Positions 63,425 to 64,000 of a stretch of DNA of 64,000 bases are shown piece after piece. Position numbers and translations under genes: made by a program. The stretch is taken from contig NZ_MCGG01000078.1 of assembly GCF_001746755.1 (NCBI RefSeq), positions 1 through 64,000 on the forward strand, written 5' to 3'. The notes below the pieces were generated by a model. The model made no database searches and was not told where the DNA came from. It was given only the letters and a program-made list of their open reading frames with translations. Position 1 is the first letter of the stretch. Every line of letters begins with the position of its first letter. The DNA is from Magnetovibrio blakemorei. Lineage in GTDB: Bacteria; Pseudomonadota; Alphaproteobacteria; Rhodospirillales; Magnetovibrionaceae.

Positions 63425-63988
63425 ATGTCCCCCTTCACGTTGCACACCAAAGATACCGCCCCTGTCGGTTCCCACGGCGTCATGGATGCCTATATGGAGA
63501 AATTCGGCTTTGTTCCCAACTTGATTGGCATGATGTCCCAATCGCCGGCGACCACCCAAGGCTATGCGCAAACTTATGCGTTGCTGGATGAAACCGATTT
63601 TACCCCCGCCGAACAGCAATTGTTGTTTCTCACCGTCAGTCGCGCCAATGAATGCACCTACTGTGTTGCGGCGCACACCCTGGCTGGCAAGATGATGGGG
63701 TTGGATGAAGCAACCATTTCCGCCGTGCGCGAAGGACGCCCGATTTTAGATCCCAAGCTGGCGGCCTTGTCGGAATTTGCGCTCAAGATCGTCGCAAAAC
63801 GCGGCAACGTCAGTCGTGACGACGTCAGTGATTTTCTCACCGCCGGGTATACCAACGCGCAAATCCTCGAAGTGCTTTTGGCGGTGGCAACCAAGTCCAT
63901 CAGTAACTATATGAACCATATTGCCGAGACACCTTTGGACCCGGCGTTCCTGGCTTCGGCTTGGTCGGCCCGTTCTCAGGCGGCATAA
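63425..63988 (+). CDS. carboxymuconolactone decarboxylase/AhpD-like peroxidase-related protein
   Basis: 187 residues. The redox motif CTYCVAAHT has Cys77, Cys80 and His84, as in AhpD-like alkylhydroperoxidase proteins. The layout also fits the peroxidase-related (YciW-like) subgroup with NLIGMMSQSP near the N terminus. It probably reduces peroxides or protects against electrophiles. GAGAGG lies upstream of the ATG. It ends 12 bases before the window edge. Confidence 0.9.
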   Translation: MSPFTLHTKDTAPVGSHGVMDAYMEKFGFVPNLIGMMSQSPATTQGYAQTYALLDETDFTPAEQQLLFLTVSRANECTYCVAAHTLAGKMMGLDEATISAVREGRPILDPKLAALSEFALKIVAKRGNVSRDDVSDFLTAGYTNAQILEVLLAVATKSISNYMNHIAETPLDPAFLASAWSARSQAA

Positions 63989-64000
63989 TTTGTTTTTTTA

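Overview
The window looks like chromosomal DNA of a Gram-negative, flagellated alphaproteobacterium, most likely from the Rhodospirillales side of the class. This is an inference from gene content and order, not from a marker-gene phylogeny. The pointers are the kdsD-lptC-lptA-lptB-rpoN-hpf-ptsN block, an NDUFA9-type complex I protein, DUF1150 beside Hsp20, an IalB-family protein, NnrU, and a sodium-type (PomA/PomB-like) flagellar stator. No rRNA and no CRISPR array were seen.

Layout. 1-6.0 kb (minus strand): a membrane histidine kinase ending in a hemerythrin domain (cut by the window edge), then a periplasmic-binding-protein/histidine-kinase pair. 6.4-12.6 kb: DEAD-box RNA helicase with a DbpA-type RNA-binding domain, an M17 aminopeptidase, a MarR-type regulator, a tiny GDCCVxC cysteine-rich protein, an NDUFA9-like protein and a methyltransferase. 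12.7-20.3 kb: tRNA-Leu, an RNase D-like exonuclease and the LPS export / sigma-54 / ribosome hibernation / nitrogen-PTS block, closed by a strong terminator. 20.3-25.5 kb: a broken carboxymuconolactone-decarboxylase-like fragment, DUF1150, Hsp20 and a second binding-protein/histidine-kinase pair. 26.1-30.3 kb: hexose-6-phosphate mutarotase, zwf, gnd and pgl, which together make the oxidative pentose-phosphate branch.

30.4-41.2 kb is the accessory part. Three copies of a 20-base sequence (30388, 32708, 41144) match the 3' end of the tRNA-Ser(GGA) gene at 41150-41239. They mark two integrative elements inserted in tandem. The left one (about 2.3 kb) is decayed: its integrase has lost its catalytic end and it carries an RNase HI fragment. 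The right one (about 8.4 kb) has an intact P4-type integrase, an AlpA-like regulator, a Toprim/RepA-type primase-helicase, a DUF3127 protein with an SSB-like acidic tail, a group of small secreted proteins and several strongly structured non-coding stretches. It has no capsid, packaging or conjugation genes, so it resembles a phage satellite or a minimal integrated replicon. This is the best candidate in the window for something undescribed.

41.4-64 kb returns to ordinary chromosome: lepA, an operon yggT-DUF167-folD-GNAT-NnrU, tRNA-Ala, a PAP2-family membrane enzyme, a chemotaxis receptor, a Lon-like protease, a zincin-like protease, pterin dehydratase, motA/motB, a DMT transporter, a DsrE-like periplasmic protein, a SpoU methyltransferase, an asparaginase, an IalB-family protein, rlmN and a TetR/AhpD-like pair with two inverted operator-like sites. 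One small DUF2971 gene at 60-61 kb is bracketed by a 17-base inverted repeat and looks like an insertion.
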